A model generated the notes under the pieces. That model was not told the origin of the DNA and searched no databases. It saw nothing but the letters and a program-made list of their open reading frames with translations. Below, one piece after another: positions 1 through 8,754 of a stretch of 56,789 nt of DNA. Origin of the DNA: Bacteroidales bacterium (GTDB lineage: Bacteria > Bacteroidota > Bacteroidia > Bacteroidales > UBA932); assembly GCA_017551215.1 (NCBI GenBank), contig JAFZMA010000099.1:1-56789 (forward strand), read 5' to 3'. A program made the position numbers and the translations under genes. Each line of letters opens with the position of its first letter. Positions within the stretch are counted from its first letter, which is position 1.

Positions 1-105
1 AAGGTTCTGCTTGACAAGATTCCGGAAGGGGTCTACGATGTGAATATAGAGCCGGCTTTCCTGGACAGGGTTGTTATGTTGCCGGAGAACGGTAAGGATG
101 GCTAA
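1..105 (+). CDS. C-terminal end of a protein cut by the window edge, possibly YbbR-like
   Basis: An open frame runs from the first base to a TAA at 103-105, giving 34 C-terminal residues that end VVMLPENGKDG. Its stop overlaps the coaE start by 8 bases (ATGGCTAA), so the two are translationally linked. In Bacteroidales a YbbR-like (CdaR-like) envelope protein often sits directly before coaE, which is the only reason for the suggested identity. The visible residues are too few to show a domain, so the function is inference from gene order alone. Confidence 0.5.
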   Translation, partial: KVLLDKIPEGVYDVNIEPAFLDRVVMLPENGKDG

Positions 106-688
106 GGTATTGGGCATTACGGGAGGAATAGGCTCCGGAAAAAGCTTTGTATGCGGAGTCTTCCGGTCTTTGGGATGCAAGGTATATGACTCGGACTCAA
201 GGACCAAGGAACTTTATGAAGAGAATCCCCGCATTCTGGAAGGCCTGACCGGTATTCTGGGCAAGTCTATCCTGAACAAGGGAAAGCTCAACAGGAAGGC
301 AATGGCCTCCATCATCTTCAGCGACAGGACCCTTCTGGAAAAAGTGAAGGATTTTGTCTATCCTTTTGTGATGGAAGATTTCTGCCAATGGAAGAGATGG
401 AAGAGGGGAACGGTGATTTTTGAAAGTGCCGTTATCCTTGAAAATGAATATGTAAGGAGCTTTGTGGACAAGACACTGGTTGTTACCGCTCCGCTGAAGG
501 AAAGGGTCCGCAGGGTGATGGAAAGAGACGGCAGCACCAAAGAAGAAGTGGAAGCAAGGCTCAAGAGCCAGACATCTGACAGGAAAAGAATCCGTCTGGC
601 AGATTTTGTGATAGAATCCGTAACCGGAGCAGACATTGAATCCCAGGCAAGAAAGATCCTGGAGGAAATGCAGGACTCCAGACTATAA
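98..688 (+). CDS. coaE: Dephospho-CoA kinase
   Basis: Cytoplasmic enzyme that phosphorylates the 3' hydroxyl of dephospho-CoA with ATP, the last step of coenzyme A synthesis. The protein is 196 aa, normal for the family. A P-loop GGIGSGKS lies at residues 9-16, followed by the substrate-site acidic stretch VYDSDSRTKEL and a lid-type segment RVRRVMERDGSTKEEVEARL near residues 138-157. I take ATG 98 rather than the ATG at 71, because 98 puts the P-loop at the usual distance from the N terminus and overlaps the upstream stop. It begins a same-strand run of coaE, a TerB/J-domain gene, DUF5606 and rimO, with short gaps. Confidence 0.95.
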   Translation: MAKVLGITGGIGSGKSFVCGVFRSLGCKVYDSDSRTKELYEENPRILEGLTGILGKSILNKGKLNRKAMASIIFSDRTLLEKVKDFVYPFVMEDFCQWKRWKRGTVIFESAVILENEYVRSFVDKTLVVTAPLKERVRRVMERDGSTKEEVEARLKSQTSDRKRIRLADFVIESVTGADIESQARKILEEMQDSRL

Positions 689-705
689 AGGGAAAAGATA
701 ACCGT

Positions 706-1485
706 ATGGCATTCAAGTGGATATTGGGAGCGTTAGGCTGGGTTGTCGGTGGCTACATCGGCGGCATCATCGGCTTTTTCATTGGCTCTGCCATAGACGG
801 CAGCTCTCAGAAGAGGATAGGAGCAGGAGGAGGCTGGACAGGCGGCAGTACAGACTGGGGAGGCGGCTATACCACCAATACCCGCAGACCTTATTCCCAG
901 AACGAACAGCGCAACAGTTTTCTCATAAGCCTGCTCGTCCTCTCTACAGCCGTAATGAAAGCAGACGGCAAGGTTCTCCGCAGCGAGCTCAACTACATAA
1001 AGGACTTCATTCGCCAGAACTTTGGAGATAGTGCCGTACAGGATTCCCTGAATGTAATCAAGAAGCTGCTGCAGAGCAACATAGACGTTTACCAGGCTTG
1101 CTCTCAGATAAAGTCTTACATGCAGATTTCCCAGCGTCTGCAATTGTTCCACTATCTGCTGGGAATAGCTCAGGCAGACGGTCAGGTTTCTCCAGAGGAA
1201 AGCAGCCTTCTGTTTACAATCGGCGGCTATCTTGGGCTCAACGAGAAAGACATCCGCAGCATAATGGGAATGTTCGAGCCGGAGAAGGATCCGTACAAGA
1301 TTCTGGAAATTGACAGTTCTGCAACGGACGATGAAGTGCGCAAGGCCTACCGCAAGATGGCGGTCAAGTTCCATCCGGACAAGGTGGAGAGCCTTGGAGA
1401 AGACGTCAAGAAGGCTGCGGAAGAAAAGTTCAAGAGCGTTCAGAGCGCTTACGAGCAGATAAAGAAAGAACGAGGAATGAAATAA
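706..1485 (+). CDS. TerB-like protein with N-terminal membrane anchor and C-terminal J domain (DjlA-like)
   Basis: A 259-aa protein with the architecture of DjlA-type membrane co-chaperones. Residues about 5-30 form a glycine-rich hydrophobic segment (GGYIGGIIGFFIGSAIDG), likely one membrane pass. A low-complexity Gly/Trp linker follows to about residue 60. Residues 65-185 form a helical TerB-like domain with the repeated acidic motif ADGKV/ADGQVSPEE. Residues 196-259 form a J domain with the HPD tripeptide (KFHPDK) that stimulates the ATPase of DnaK. It starts 17 bases after coaE, so it is probably co-transcribed. Tellurite resistance should not be read from the TerB name. The DnaK partnership is known for the family; the client is unknown. 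Confidence 0.85.
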   Translation: MAFKWILGALGWVVGGYIGGIIGFFIGSAIDGSSQKRIGAGGGWTGGSTDWGGGYTTNTRRPYSQNEQRNSFLISLLVLSTAVMKADGKVLRSELNYIKDFIRQNFGDSAVQDSLNVIKKLLQSNIDVYQACSQIKSYMQISQRLQLFHYLLGIAQADGQVSPEESSLLFTIGGYLGLNEKDIRSIMGMFEPEKDPYKILEIDSSATDDEVRKAYRKMAVKFHPDKVESLGEDVKKAAEEKFKSVQSAYEQIKKERGMK

Positions 1486-1502
1486 TTTTTAATTGTACAA
1501 AT

Positions 1503-2048
1503 ATGAAGACAGATTTAGCTAAAGTACTTACAGTCAGTGGCGAGCAGGGACTCTTCACATACGTGGCACAGGCCACCAGAGGAGCCATTCTGGAATCTAT
1601 GCTCACCAAAAAGAGATTTGCTGCCGGCGCATCCACAAAGATGAGCGCACTCAGCGATATTTCCATTTTCACACAGGATGGAGAAAAGAAACTCCAGGAG
1701 GTTCTGGAGGCAATGAAAACTGTACTCGGCGATGAGAAGGCTCCATCCGGCAAGAGTGCTCCTGAGGTTCTGAAGGAGTTCTTTGCAAAGGTTGTTCCGG
1801 ACTATGATGCAGACCGCTTCTATCCTTCTCACATGAAGAAGGTTGTTGAGTGGTATAACTGCCTTAAAGAATATGCAAGCCTGGACTTTGAATCTGAGGA
1901 AGACCAGACCAAGGCATCCGACAATGAAGAAAGCGCAAAGACCGCAGCCTCAAAGCAGGCCAAGGAAGCATCCAAGCAGAAAGGCGCAAAGGTGAGCGGC
2001 AAGCAGGCGGCTCCGTCTAAGACAAGCGTTCCGAGAAAGGTTGTATAA
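1503..2048 (+). CDS. DUF5606 domain protein
   Basis: A 181-aa protein starting MKTDLAKVLTVSGEQGLF, the signature opening of the DUF5606 family, small Bacteroidota proteins that commonly sit beside coaE. The conserved domain covers roughly residues 1-130. Residues 135-181 are a Lys/Ala/Ser-rich, highly basic, probably disordered tail (KQAKEASKQKGAKVSGKQ), which could bind nucleic acid or ribosomes, though that is guesswork. No signal peptide or membrane segment is seen, so it is cytoplasmic. It lies 17 bases after the J-domain gene and 6 bases before rimO, in the same operon. The biochemical role is unknown. One copy of the ATCGCTGAG repeat (minus orientation, 1651-1658) lies inside the gene. 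Confidence 0.8.
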   Translation: MKTDLAKVLTVSGEQGLFTYVAQATRGAILESMLTKKRFAAGASTKMSALSDISIFTQDGEKKLQEVLEAMKTVLGDEKAPSGKSAPEVLKEFFAKVVPDYDADRFYPSHMKKVVEWYNCLKEYASLDFESEEDQTKASDNEESAKTAASKQAKEASKQKGAKVSGKQAAPSKTSVPRKVV

Positions 2049-2054
2049 TCATCT

Positions 2055-3407
2055 ATGAGTCAGAAAAAAACTCATAGAGTGCAGCTGATAACCCTTGGCT
2101 GCTGCAAGAACAGGGTAGATTCCGAGCATCTTCTGGCAAAACTGGCAGAAGGGTTTGAAATCATTCCAGAGGAGGAACCGTATCAGGCAGCAAAGCCTGA
2201 TACGGTGATCATCAACACCTGCGGATTCATCGGAGACGCAAAAAAGGAATCCATAGACGAGATTCTGGAAGCCGTAAAGGCAAAGGAGGATGGCTATATA
2301 GGAAGGATTGCCGTATGCGGCTGCCTTGCAGAACGTTACAGGAAAGACCTTGAGGAGAGCATTCCGGAGGTGGATGCCATATTCGGGGCTTTCCAGTGGA
2401 AGGAAATGGTCAAATGGATGAACGTTTCTTCCCAGAAAGACTGGACGGCAAGGCATCTTACAACACCATCCCATTACGCATATCTCAAGATTGCAGACGG
2501 TTGCAACCGCAAGTGTTCCTACTGTGCTATCCCGCTGATCAAGGGACGGTTTGTCTCCGTTCCTATGGCTACACTTGAGAGGGAGGCCAAGGCGCTGGCA
2601 GACAAGGGAGTGCGCGAACTCATCCTCATAGCCCAGGATACCACTTTCTACGGAATGGACCTGTACGGCAAGAAAATGCTGGCTCCGCTCATTGAAAGGC
2701 TTTCCCGCATAAAGGGCATAGAATGGATAAGGATACATTATTCCTATCCCACCGGATTCCCGAAAGATGTTCTGAAGGTGATGGCGGACAACCCAAAGGT
2801 CTGCAAGTATCTGGACATTCCCCTGCAGCATTCTTCTACCAAAATACTCAAGATGATGCGCCGCGGAGTGGATGAGGAAAAGCAGCAGAAACTCATTGAT
2901 GACCTCAGGGATAAGGTTCCTGGCATTGTCCTCAGAACCACTATGATAGTAGGCCATCCCGGAGAAGGGGAGGAAGAGTTTGAAAACCTTCTGGACTTTG
3001 TCCGCAGAAACCGCTTTGAGATGCTGGGCGCCTTTACCTACTCGGAGGAAGAGGGGACATACGATGCGTCTCACTTCAAGGACGATGTTCCGGAAGCTGT
3101 CAAGAAAAGGAGATACCGCTGCCTGATGAAGCTTCAGAGCCGCATTTCCTTGGAAAACAACAGGAAGAGAGTAGGGGGAGTGGAGAAGGTAATCATCGAT
3201 GATTATAAAGACGGATACCTTATTGCCAGAAGCCAGAAGGAGAGTCCGGAGGTAGACGGCAACATAATCATAGACTTGGGTGAAGCTCCGGCAGGATTTG
3301 ACCCTACGCAATTTATTGGTAAATTTGCGGCTGTAAGGATTATCTCCGCCACTGAGTACGACCTGACGGGAGTTCTTGCCGGCGGATACGAAAAAGAAAA
3401 CAAATAA
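2055..3407 (+). CDS. rimO: Ribosomal protein S12 methylthiotransferase
   Basis: Radical-SAM enzyme that methylthiolates an aspartate of ribosomal protein S12. The protein is 450 aa, the usual length. The N-terminal UPF0004 domain carries the three cysteines for the auxiliary iron-sulfur cluster (LGCCKNRVDSEH, NTCGFIGDA, CGCLAERY). The radical-SAM motif CNRKCSYC lies near residues 150-157, and a C-terminal TRAM domain occupies about residues 380-445. The opening QLITLGCCKNRVDSE and the motif GRFVSVP favour RimO over the related tRNA enzyme MiaB. It is the last gene of the plus-strand run from coaE. A large minus-strand open frame over the same bases (2049-3311) is a shadow. Confidence 0.95.
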   Translation: MSQKKTHRVQLITLGCCKNRVDSEHLLAKLAEGFEIIPEEEPYQAAKPDTVIINTCGFIGDAKKESIDEILEAVKAKEDGYIGRIAVCGCLAERYRKDLEESIPEVDAIFGAFQWKEMVKWMNVSSQKDWTARHLTTPSHYAYLKIADGCNRKCSYCAIPLIKGRFVSVPMATLEREAKALADKGVRELILIAQDTTFYGMDLYGKKMLAPLIERLSRIKGIEWIRIHYSYPTGFPKDVLKVMADNPKVCKYLDIPLQHSSTKILKMMRRGVDEEKQQKLIDDLRDKVPGIVLRTTMIVGHPGEGEEEFENLLDFVRRNRFEMLGAFTYSEEEGTYDASHFKDDVPEAVKKRRYRCLMKLQSRISLENNRKRVGGVEKVIIDDYKDGYLIARSQKESPEVDGNIIIDLGEAPAGFDPTQFIGKFAAVRIISATEYDLTGVLAGGYEKENK

Positions 3408-3424
3408 AACAAAATCAGAATATT

Positions 3425-4171
3425 ATGAAATTACTCGAAGGAAAGGTTGCCCTGATTACGGGTGCAGCAAGAGGAATCGGCAAGGCAGTTGCCCTCAAGT
3501 TTGCCTCTGAAGGAGCAAACATCGCTTTTACAGACCTCGTTATCGATGAACTCGGCGAGCAGACAAAGAAAGAACTGGAAGCTTTCGGAGTAAAGGTTCT
3601 TGCCATTGCATCCAATGCCGCTGATTTCCAGCAGGCTCACGATTCCGTTGCACAGGTAGTCAAGGAACTAGGAAGAATAGATGTTCTTGTTAACAACGCC
3701 GGTATAACCAAAGACGGACTCATGCTGAAGATGACTGAGGCTCAGTGGGATGCAGTTCTTGCGGTTAACCTCAAGAGTGCTTTCAACTTCATCCACGCCG
3801 TTACTCCTGTTATGATGAGCCAGAAGGGCGGAAGCATCATCAACATGTCTTCTGTTGTTGGAGTTCACGGCAACGCCAGCCAGTGTAACTACTCTGCTTC
3901 CAAGGCCGGTATGATAGGTCTTGCAAAGAGTATAGCCCAGGAGATGGGAAGAAGGGGAATCCGCGCAAACGCAGTAGCTCCGGGATTCATTATCACAGAG
4001 ATGACAGACAAGCTTCCTGAGGAAGTAAAGCAGGACTGGTACAAGAAGATTCCTCTCCGCAGAGGCGGTACTCCTGAGGATATTGCAAACGTATGCCTCT
4101 TCCTGGCAAGCGATATGTCTTCATACGTTTCCGGCCAGGTTATTCAGGTTTGCGGCGGAATGATGATGTAA
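3425..4171 (+). CDS. fabG: 3-oxoacyl-[acyl-carrier-protein] reductase
   Basis: NADPH-dependent short-chain dehydrogenase that reduces beta-ketoacyl-ACP in fatty acid elongation. The 248-aa protein shows the Rossmann motif TGAARGIG at residues 12-19, NNAG in the next block, the catalytic serine in INMSSVVG, and the YSASK catalytic Tyr/Lys near residues 151-155. FabG-type features include the C-terminal VSGQVIQVCGGMMM. It starts 17 bases after rimO and converges with the minus-strand DUF6340 gene, leaving 8 bases between stops. Other SDR enzymes look alike, but the length and motif spacing fit FabG well. Confidence 0.92.
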   Translation: MKLLEGKVALITGAARGIGKAVALKFASEGANIAFTDLVIDELGEQTKKELEAFGVKVLAIASNAADFQQAHDSVAQVVKELGRIDVLVNNAGITKDGLMLKMTEAQWDAVLAVNLKSAFNFIHAVTPVMMSQKGGSIINMSSVVGVHGNASQCNYSASKAGMIGLAKSIAQEMGRRGIRANAVAPGFIITEMTDKLPEEVKQDWYKKIPLRRGGTPEDIANVCLFLASDMSSYVSGQVIQVCGGMMM

Positions 4172-4179
4172 TCTCAGGA

Positions 4180-5115
4180 TTATTCCATTATTTTCTTCTG
4201 GTTGTGGAGATACCGGCTGAGCTGCCGTGCTTCCGGGAAATCATACTTCCGTCTGCCGTATGTCAACCAGCTTATGGCAAGGTCGGTTTCTCCTAACATC
4301 TGACAAGCTACGGCTATGTTGAATGCAGCATAGCCGGCTTTTTCATTAGAGGAGTTCTCCGTATAAGTCATCCAGGTCTTGATAGCCTCCTCCCATTTAA
4401 AATCCATGGCGTTCTTGTACGCATTGTGCCAGTTGGTTTCTTCCGGATAGTTTATCAGCATCCACTCTTCTTCTATCCAGTTGTTTGAAATGTGTTTTGC
4501 CATCTTGGCTCCAATGGTAGAGACAATGAGAGAATCGTTCTCTTCCAGGAAAGAATTTATGGCTTGATCCGATAAACTGAATTCAATCGGAATGCGGAAG
4601 ATTGTGGTATCGCAGATTAGTGAACTGAAAAGAGTTGTATCGGCAATGGCATCATATACATCCATATTTGCAATGGTTATCATTTCCGCATTGGTATATG
4701 AACTGTCATAACCGCTGTATCCTTTTGAAATCATTGTCTTTCCAAAGGATATGTTCTTCATTATCACCAGCGTACCGCTTCCGGTAGCCATCATCAGCTG
4801 CTCGAGGTATTCCTTGTCGGATGTTCCGGAATACTCCGCCTGGGGGATGGTGAAAGCTCCAACCTCTCCTTCTTCCAGGGCGTTGGCGGTTTCTATGAAT
4901 CTTGCAGCTCCAAGGGCCATTATCGCTGAGACTGTGCTGTCTTCTTCTTTGTCTTTATAGGTTGTGACTATTGCAATGTTCTGGTCTTCAGCATCCAGCG
5001 TAAAAGTTTTAGGCTGCAGTACATCAACTTTGAAGAGCATTGCCTGAGGCATGGCGCAACTTGCAAGGGCAAGCCCGGCAAGGGCTATGATTCCGTATCG
5101 CTGAAAATGTTTCAT
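4180..5115 (-). CDS. DUF6340-like lipoprotein with TPR-like C terminus
   Basis: A 311-aa predicted lipoprotein: a hydrophobic signal segment ends in the lipobox LASC with the lipidated cysteine at residue 20. The middle region (about 30-220) resembles DUF6340 proteins of Bacteroidales, of unknown function. The C-terminal 90 residues contain a helical repeat pattern (AGYAAFNIAVACQMLGETDL) typical of tetratricopeptide repeats, suggesting protein-protein contact at the outer membrane or in the periplasm. It lies directly downstream of yicC on the minus strand (42-base gap) and may share its transcript. An ATCGCTGA repeat in plus orientation lies at 4922-4929. The family assignment comes from recalled similarity and is moderately sure. 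Confidence 0.65.
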   Translation of the reverse strand: MKHFQRYGIIALAGLALASCAMPQAMLFKVDVLQPKTFTLDAEDQNIAIVTTYKDKEEDSTVSAIMALGAARFIETANALEEGEVGAFTIPQAEYSGTSDKEYLEQLMMATGSGTLVIMKNISFGKTMISKGYSGYDSSYTNAEMITIANMDVYDAIADTTLFSSLICDTTIFRIPIEFSLSDQAINSFLEENDSLIVSTIGAKMAKHISNNWIEEEWMLINYPEETNWHNAYKNAMDFKWEEAIKTWMTYTENSSNEKAGYAAFNIAVACQMLGETDLAISWLTYGRRKYDFPEARQLSRYLHNQKKIME

Positions 5116-5157
5116 ATTCCTGAATTTACCTGCAATAATTGCACCAAGAAGGGGCTT

Positions 5158-6135
5158 TTACAAAATGTTCAGGCTCTGCTCTCGGATTTTCTCCAGCTCA
5201 TCTTTCATTTTGACCACGAGGGCTTGAATCTGAGCGTCGTTGGCCTTGCTTCCAAGGGTGTTGATTTCCCGGCCCATCTCCTGCACAATGAATCCCAGTT
5301 TCTTTCCAGCCAGAGGGTCGTTTTTCAGGGTATCCATGAAATAGCTGCAATGCTGGGCCAGACGCACCTTTTCCTCGTTGATATCCAGCTTTTCCACGTA
5401 GAAGACTATCTCCTGCTCAAGGCGTTCCGGATTTGCCTCTATCCCGCTCTTTTCTATCTTTTGGCGGAGGCGTTCCTTGATAGCGGGCACTCTCTTGACA
5501 TCCAGCTTTTTGACTTCTTCAAGACAAGACAGGATTTTGGCAACTCTTGAGGTAACGTCCGATGCCAGCGCCTTTCCTTCCTCTATCCTGTAGGCATTAG
5601 TCTTTTTTATCGCTGAGGAAATAGCCTTGTCTATCTTTTCCCAGTCTGTGTTGGAGAATTCAATTTGCTTGGTTTCCAGCACATCCGGCATCCTTACAAT
5701 GGAGGCCATAAGGAATGATTCAGACAAAGAATCTCCCAATGAGTCTATAAGCACATCCAGTCCGCTGTCTACATTTCCGGAAACGTAACCATCCTGAATA
5801 GGAAAATAAACCTTTCTGTCTATATTCCTTTTAGAAGGTTTCTTCTGCTGGATTTCCTTTATCTGTTCAAGAATGTTCAGGGCTGCCTTTGCGTTTACCT
5901 GTTTGTTGGCGGCAGGGTTCTTCAGTTCCAGAGTCAGGGAGAAGTCTATGCTTCCGCGTACAAGTTCTTGAGCTAACAGTTTCCTGATTTCCAGTTCCTT
6001 GTCTTTGGGTACAATCTGGCTCTTGAAGTTAATGTCCGCACTCTTGCCGTTGAGGGTTTTTATCTCAACCGTTATCTTTCCGTGGCTTGCAAGGGTACAT
6101 TCTCCCTTGCCGTATCCTGTCATTGATCTTATCAT
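5158..6135 (-). CDS. yicC: YicC-family endoribonuclease
   Basis: The 325-aa protein begins MIRSMTGYGKGE, the hallmark of YicC, and ends with the DUF1732 block (GFIVQEMGREINTLGSKAND). YicC enzymes are cytoplasmic oligomeric endoribonucleases that take part in RNA decay. The length is slightly above the usual ~290 aa because of an insert near residues 90-130. The ATG at 6135 is chosen because it gives the full family N terminus. A TAAATTTG box on the minus strand at 6148-6141 ends only about 5 bases before this ATG, so the transcript may be leaderless. It is divergent from glnS. An ATCGCTGAGGAA repeat lies at 5609-5620. Confidence 0.9.
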   Translation of the reverse strand: MIRSMTGYGKGECTLASHGKITVEIKTLNGKSADINFKSQIVPKDKELEIRKLLAQELVRGSIDFSLTLELKNPAANKQVNAKAALNILEQIKEIQQKKPSKRNIDRKVYFPIQDGYVSGNVDSGLDVLIDSLGDSLSESFLMASIVRMPDVLETKQIEFSNTDWEKIDKAISSAIKKTNAYRIEEGKALASDVTSRVAKILSCLEEVKKLDVKRVPAIKERLRQKIEKSGIEANPERLEQEIVFYVEKLDINEEKVRLAQHCSYFMDTLKNDPLAGKKLGFIVQEMGREINTLGSKANDAQIQALVVKMKDELEKIREQSLNIL

Positions 6136-6140
6136 AAGGG

Positions 6141-6207
6141 CAAATTTAATAAATCATCGCCGATTAAAGGCTACAGACTTATCATAACGGTAAATTAAGT
6201 ATATTTG
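6141..6207. promoter_or_regulatory. Divergent promoters for yicC (minus) and glnS (plus)
   Basis: Two matches to the Bacteroidota sigma -7 consensus TAnnTTTG are seen. TAAATTTG runs on the minus strand at 6148-6141, close to the yicC start. TATATTTG runs on the plus strand at 6200-6207 and would give glnS a leader of about 60 bases (6213-6275). I see no clear TTTG -33 box for either. The rest of this 140-base gap shows no other structure I can support. Confidence 0.5.
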
Positions 6208-6275
6208 TCATTTGTGGGGATGTTCTGACAACTATTCCTTATAAGATAAAATAGAAATACAAACCGTTCAATAAT

Positions 6276-7955
6276 ATGGAAGAAAACAAAAACCCTCAGG
6301 CAAAGGAAGAAGCAAAGAACCTCAATTTCATAGAGGAAATCATAGAAGACGATCTCAAGAGCGGAAAGCATAAGAGTATACTTACCCGTTTCCCTCCTGA
6401 GCCCAACGGTTATCTGCATATCGGGCATGCAAAGAGTATTTGCCTGAACTTTGGAGTTGCCAAAAAATATGGAGGCAAGACCAACCTGAGGTTCGACGAT
6501 ACAAATCCGACCAAGGAAGACGTGGAGTATGTGGATTCCATAAAGAACGATATCCGCTGGCTTGGCTTCCAGTGGGCAGAGGAAAGATATGCTTCTGACT
6601 ATTTCCAGCAGTTGTACGATTGGGCAGAACTTCTGATTAAGAAGGGCTTGACATACGTAGACGATCAGTCTCTGGAACAGATTAGGCTCAACAGGGGAAC
6701 GGTTCAGAAGCCGGGAACTCCATCTCCTTTCCGTAACCGCAGCGTAGAGGAAAACCTGCAGCTCTTCCGCGATATGAGAGACGGCAAGTTCAAGGAGGGA
6801 GAAAAGGTTCTCCGCGCCAAGATAGACATGGGCCATCCAAACATGCTCTTCCGCGATCCTATAATGTACCGTATAAATTACGCTCCTCACCATCGCACGG
6901 GAACCAAGTGGTGCATCTATCCAATGTACGACTTTGCCCATGGTCAGAGCGACTCCATAGAGGGAATAACCCACAGTATCTGTACTCTGGAGTTTGATGT
7001 GCACCGCCCTCTGTACGACTGGTTTATAGAGAATCTGGAGATCTTCCCTAGCCATCAGTACGAGTTTGCAAGACTCAACCTTACCTATACCGTAATGAGC
7101 AAGCGCAAGCTCCTGGAACTTGTAAAAAACAACTATGTAAGGGGCTGGGATGATCCACGCATGCCTACCATCTGTGGTATCAGAAGAAGGGGATACACCC
7201 CGGAGAGCATTAAGATGTTCGCCGAGAAAGTGGGTGTTGCCAAGAGAGACAACATCATAGACCTCTCCCTTATGGAGTGGTGCGTAAGGGAAGACCTGAA
7301 CGCAAGGAGCAACCGCTATATGGCTGTGCTTGACCCTGTTGAACTGGAGCTGGAAGGATGGCCGGAAGGTCAGGTAGACTGGGTTGAGGCTCCGCTGAAT
7401 CCGGCTTTCCCGGATGGGCCTAAACGCAAGATTCCTTTCACCGGACATGTATATATAGAGAGGGCAGACTTTATGGAGAATCCTCCTAAGAAGTACTTCC
7501 GTCTCCAGCCTGGCGGAGAGGTAAGGCTCAAATACGGCTACATAATCAAGTGCAAGGACATAATCAAGGATGCAGACGGCAATATAACAAAGATTATCTG
7601 CACATACGATCCTGCATCCAAGCCTGGAGCCGGCCCTTGGAGAACCGTAAAGGGCACTATCCACTGGGTTAGCATTGACCATGCAAAGAAGCTGGAAGTA
7701 AGGCTGGTAGACCGCCTCTTCACAGAACAGTTCATGGACCAGATTCCAGAGGGCAAGGACTACAAGGATTATCTCAATCCTCACTCCATGGATATTGTTA
7801 CCGCATTCGCCGAGCCAGCCCTTCTGGAAGACAACTCCGGCATTGCAGTCCAGTTTGAGCGTACCGGCTACTTCTTCAAGGATCAGGACAGCACGCCAGA
7901 ACTCCCTGTCTTCAACCGCACTGTCACCCTGAAGGACACATTCAAGATGAAATAG
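6276..7955 (+). CDS. glnS: Glutaminyl-tRNA synthetase
   Basis: Class I aminoacyl-tRNA synthetase that charges tRNA-Gln with glutamine. The 559-aa protein has the HIGH signature in PEPNGYLHIGHAKSI (about residues 40-54) and the KMSKS-type loop VMSKRKL near residue 272. The beta-barrel anticodon domains follow (WVEAPLNPAFPD, PGGEVRLKYGYII). GlnRS rather than GluRS is supported by the eukaryote/proteobacterial-type sequence and the LEFDVHRPLYDWFIENL block. Its presence implies direct charging of tRNA-Gln rather than transamidation alone. It has its own promoter and a ~60-base leader. The long reverse-strand open frame over it (6195-7784) is a coding shadow. Confidence 0.96.
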   Translation: MEENKNPQAKEEAKNLNFIEEIIEDDLKSGKHKSILTRFPPEPNGYLHIGHAKSICLNFGVAKKYGGKTNLRFDDTNPTKEDVEYVDSIKNDIRWLGFQWAEERYASDYFQQLYDWAELLIKKGLTYVDDQSLEQIRLNRGTVQKPGTPSPFRNRSVEENLQLFRDMRDGKFKEGEKVLRAKIDMGHPNMLFRDPIMYRINYAPHHRTGTKWCIYPMYDFAHGQSDSIEGITHSICTLEFDVHRPLYDWFIENLEIFPSHQYEFARLNLTYTVMSKRKLLELVKNNYVRGWDDPRMPTICGIRRRGYTPESIKMFAEKVGVAKRDNIIDLSLMEWCVREDLNARSNRYMAVLDPVELELEGWPEGQVDWVEAPLNPAFPDGPKRKIPFTGHVYIERADFMENPPKKYFRLQPGGEVRLKYGYIIKCKDIIKDADGNITKIICTYDPASKPGAGPWRTVKGTIHWVSIDHAKKLEVRLVDRLFTEQFMDQIPEGKDYKDYLNPHSMDIVTAFAEPALLEDNSGIAVQFERTGYFFKDQDSTPELPVFNRTVTLKDTFKMK

Positions 7956-7992
7956 AAATAATCTTTACGGATTAATTTCAAAACATAGTCAG

Positions 7993-8706
7993 ATGAATTC
8001 AATCAGAACAGCAATTATTATTGTGGTTCTTGCAGTTGCCTGCAAGTCCAACACCGCTAACACCACATCTGAACCTTCCGGAATAACCTTCACCCAGGAA
8101 GAACTGATGATACTGAACCGGTCGGATTCTGTGATGTACCTTACTGTCATCGGCGACAAGTCAGACAGCCTTATCCTCAGAAAAACGTCAAGAGACTTTA
8201 CCGAAGAAGAACTCCAAAGCCCGGAGGTGAAAACTCTTGCCAGAAATCTCCTTGCCACCGTTCAGGACCCGAGTCAGGACGGTGTCGGAATTTCCGCCCC
8301 GCAGGTTGGCCTCAACCTCAGGATGATTGCCGTAATGCGCTATGACAAAGAGGATAAGCCAATTGAACCATACGCCAACATCCACATCACATATTTCAGC
8401 CCAAACATCAAGTCCGGCCCTGAAGGCTGCCTCTCCGTTCCAAACTACAGAGGCATTGTTCCGCGTTCAGACAGCATCATAGTCTCATACTACGACATCA
8501 ACTCAAAAACCAGCAAAACAGACACGATAGGGGGCTATACCGCCATAATCTTCCAGCACGAGACAGACCACCTGGAAGGCATCCTTTACATAGACCGTGC
8601 AGATTCCGTCTTCTTCAACCAGAAATCTGCCGACGAACGCAAACTCTTTGAGCAGCAAGGCGCCTACACCAAACCCGCCTGGTGGCCCTACAAACTTGTA
8701 AATTAA
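7993..8706 (+). CDS. Exported (probable lipoprotein) peptide-deformylase-like protein
   Basis: A 237-aa protein with all three peptide deformylase motifs: GVGISAPQVG (residues 97-106, canonical GxGLAAPQ), EGCLSVP (144-150) and the metal-binding HETDH (189-193). The metal ligands Cys146, His189 and His193 and the catalytic Glu190 are present, so activity is plausible. Unlike cytoplasmic Def it starts with a hydrophobic segment ending at a cysteine (VVLAVAC, Cys17) followed by a Ser/Thr/Asn-rich linker, which reads as a lipoprotein signal. The deformylase domain starts only near residue 65. An enzyme outside the cytoplasm could not act on nascent chains, so the substrate is open. It lies 37 bases downstream of glnS and may be read through from it. 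Confidence 0.8.
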   Translation: MNSIRTAIIIVVLAVACKSNTANTTSEPSGITFTQEELMILNRSDSVMYLTVIGDKSDSLILRKTSRDFTEEELQSPEVKTLARNLLATVQDPSQDGVGISAPQVGLNLRMIAVMRYDKEDKPIEPYANIHITYFSPNIKSGPEGCLSVPNYRGIVPRSDSIIVSYYDINSKTSKTDTIGGYTAIIFQHETDHLEGILYIDRADSVFFNQKSADERKLFEQQGAYTKPAWWPYKLVN

Positions 8707-8729
8707 ATAGTTACGCCACCAATCCAGAC

Positions 8730-8754
8730 CTCCTGTTTGTAGCAGGTTTTATTA
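8730..8754. terminator. Weak hairpin between convergent genes
   Basis: CCTG and CAGG arms around 8732-8746, followed by TTTT, lie in the 45-base gap between the convergent deformylase-like and PAS/A1S_2505 genes. The stem is short (four to five pairs), so this may be a weak shared terminator at most. Confidence 0.25.

Noticed and set aside
706..1485. Tellurite resistance function from the TerB-like domain
   Set aside because: The J domain and membrane anchor indicate a DjlA-like co-chaperone; there is no ter operon around it.
2049..3311. 420-codon minus-strand open frame over rimO
   Set aside because: Shadow of rimO; cysteine- and histidine-rich composition typical of antisense frames.
6195..7784. 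529-codon minus-strand open frame over glnS
   Set aside because: It lies wholly opposite a clear GlnRS gene, has no recognisable domain, and reflects codon bias of the real gene.
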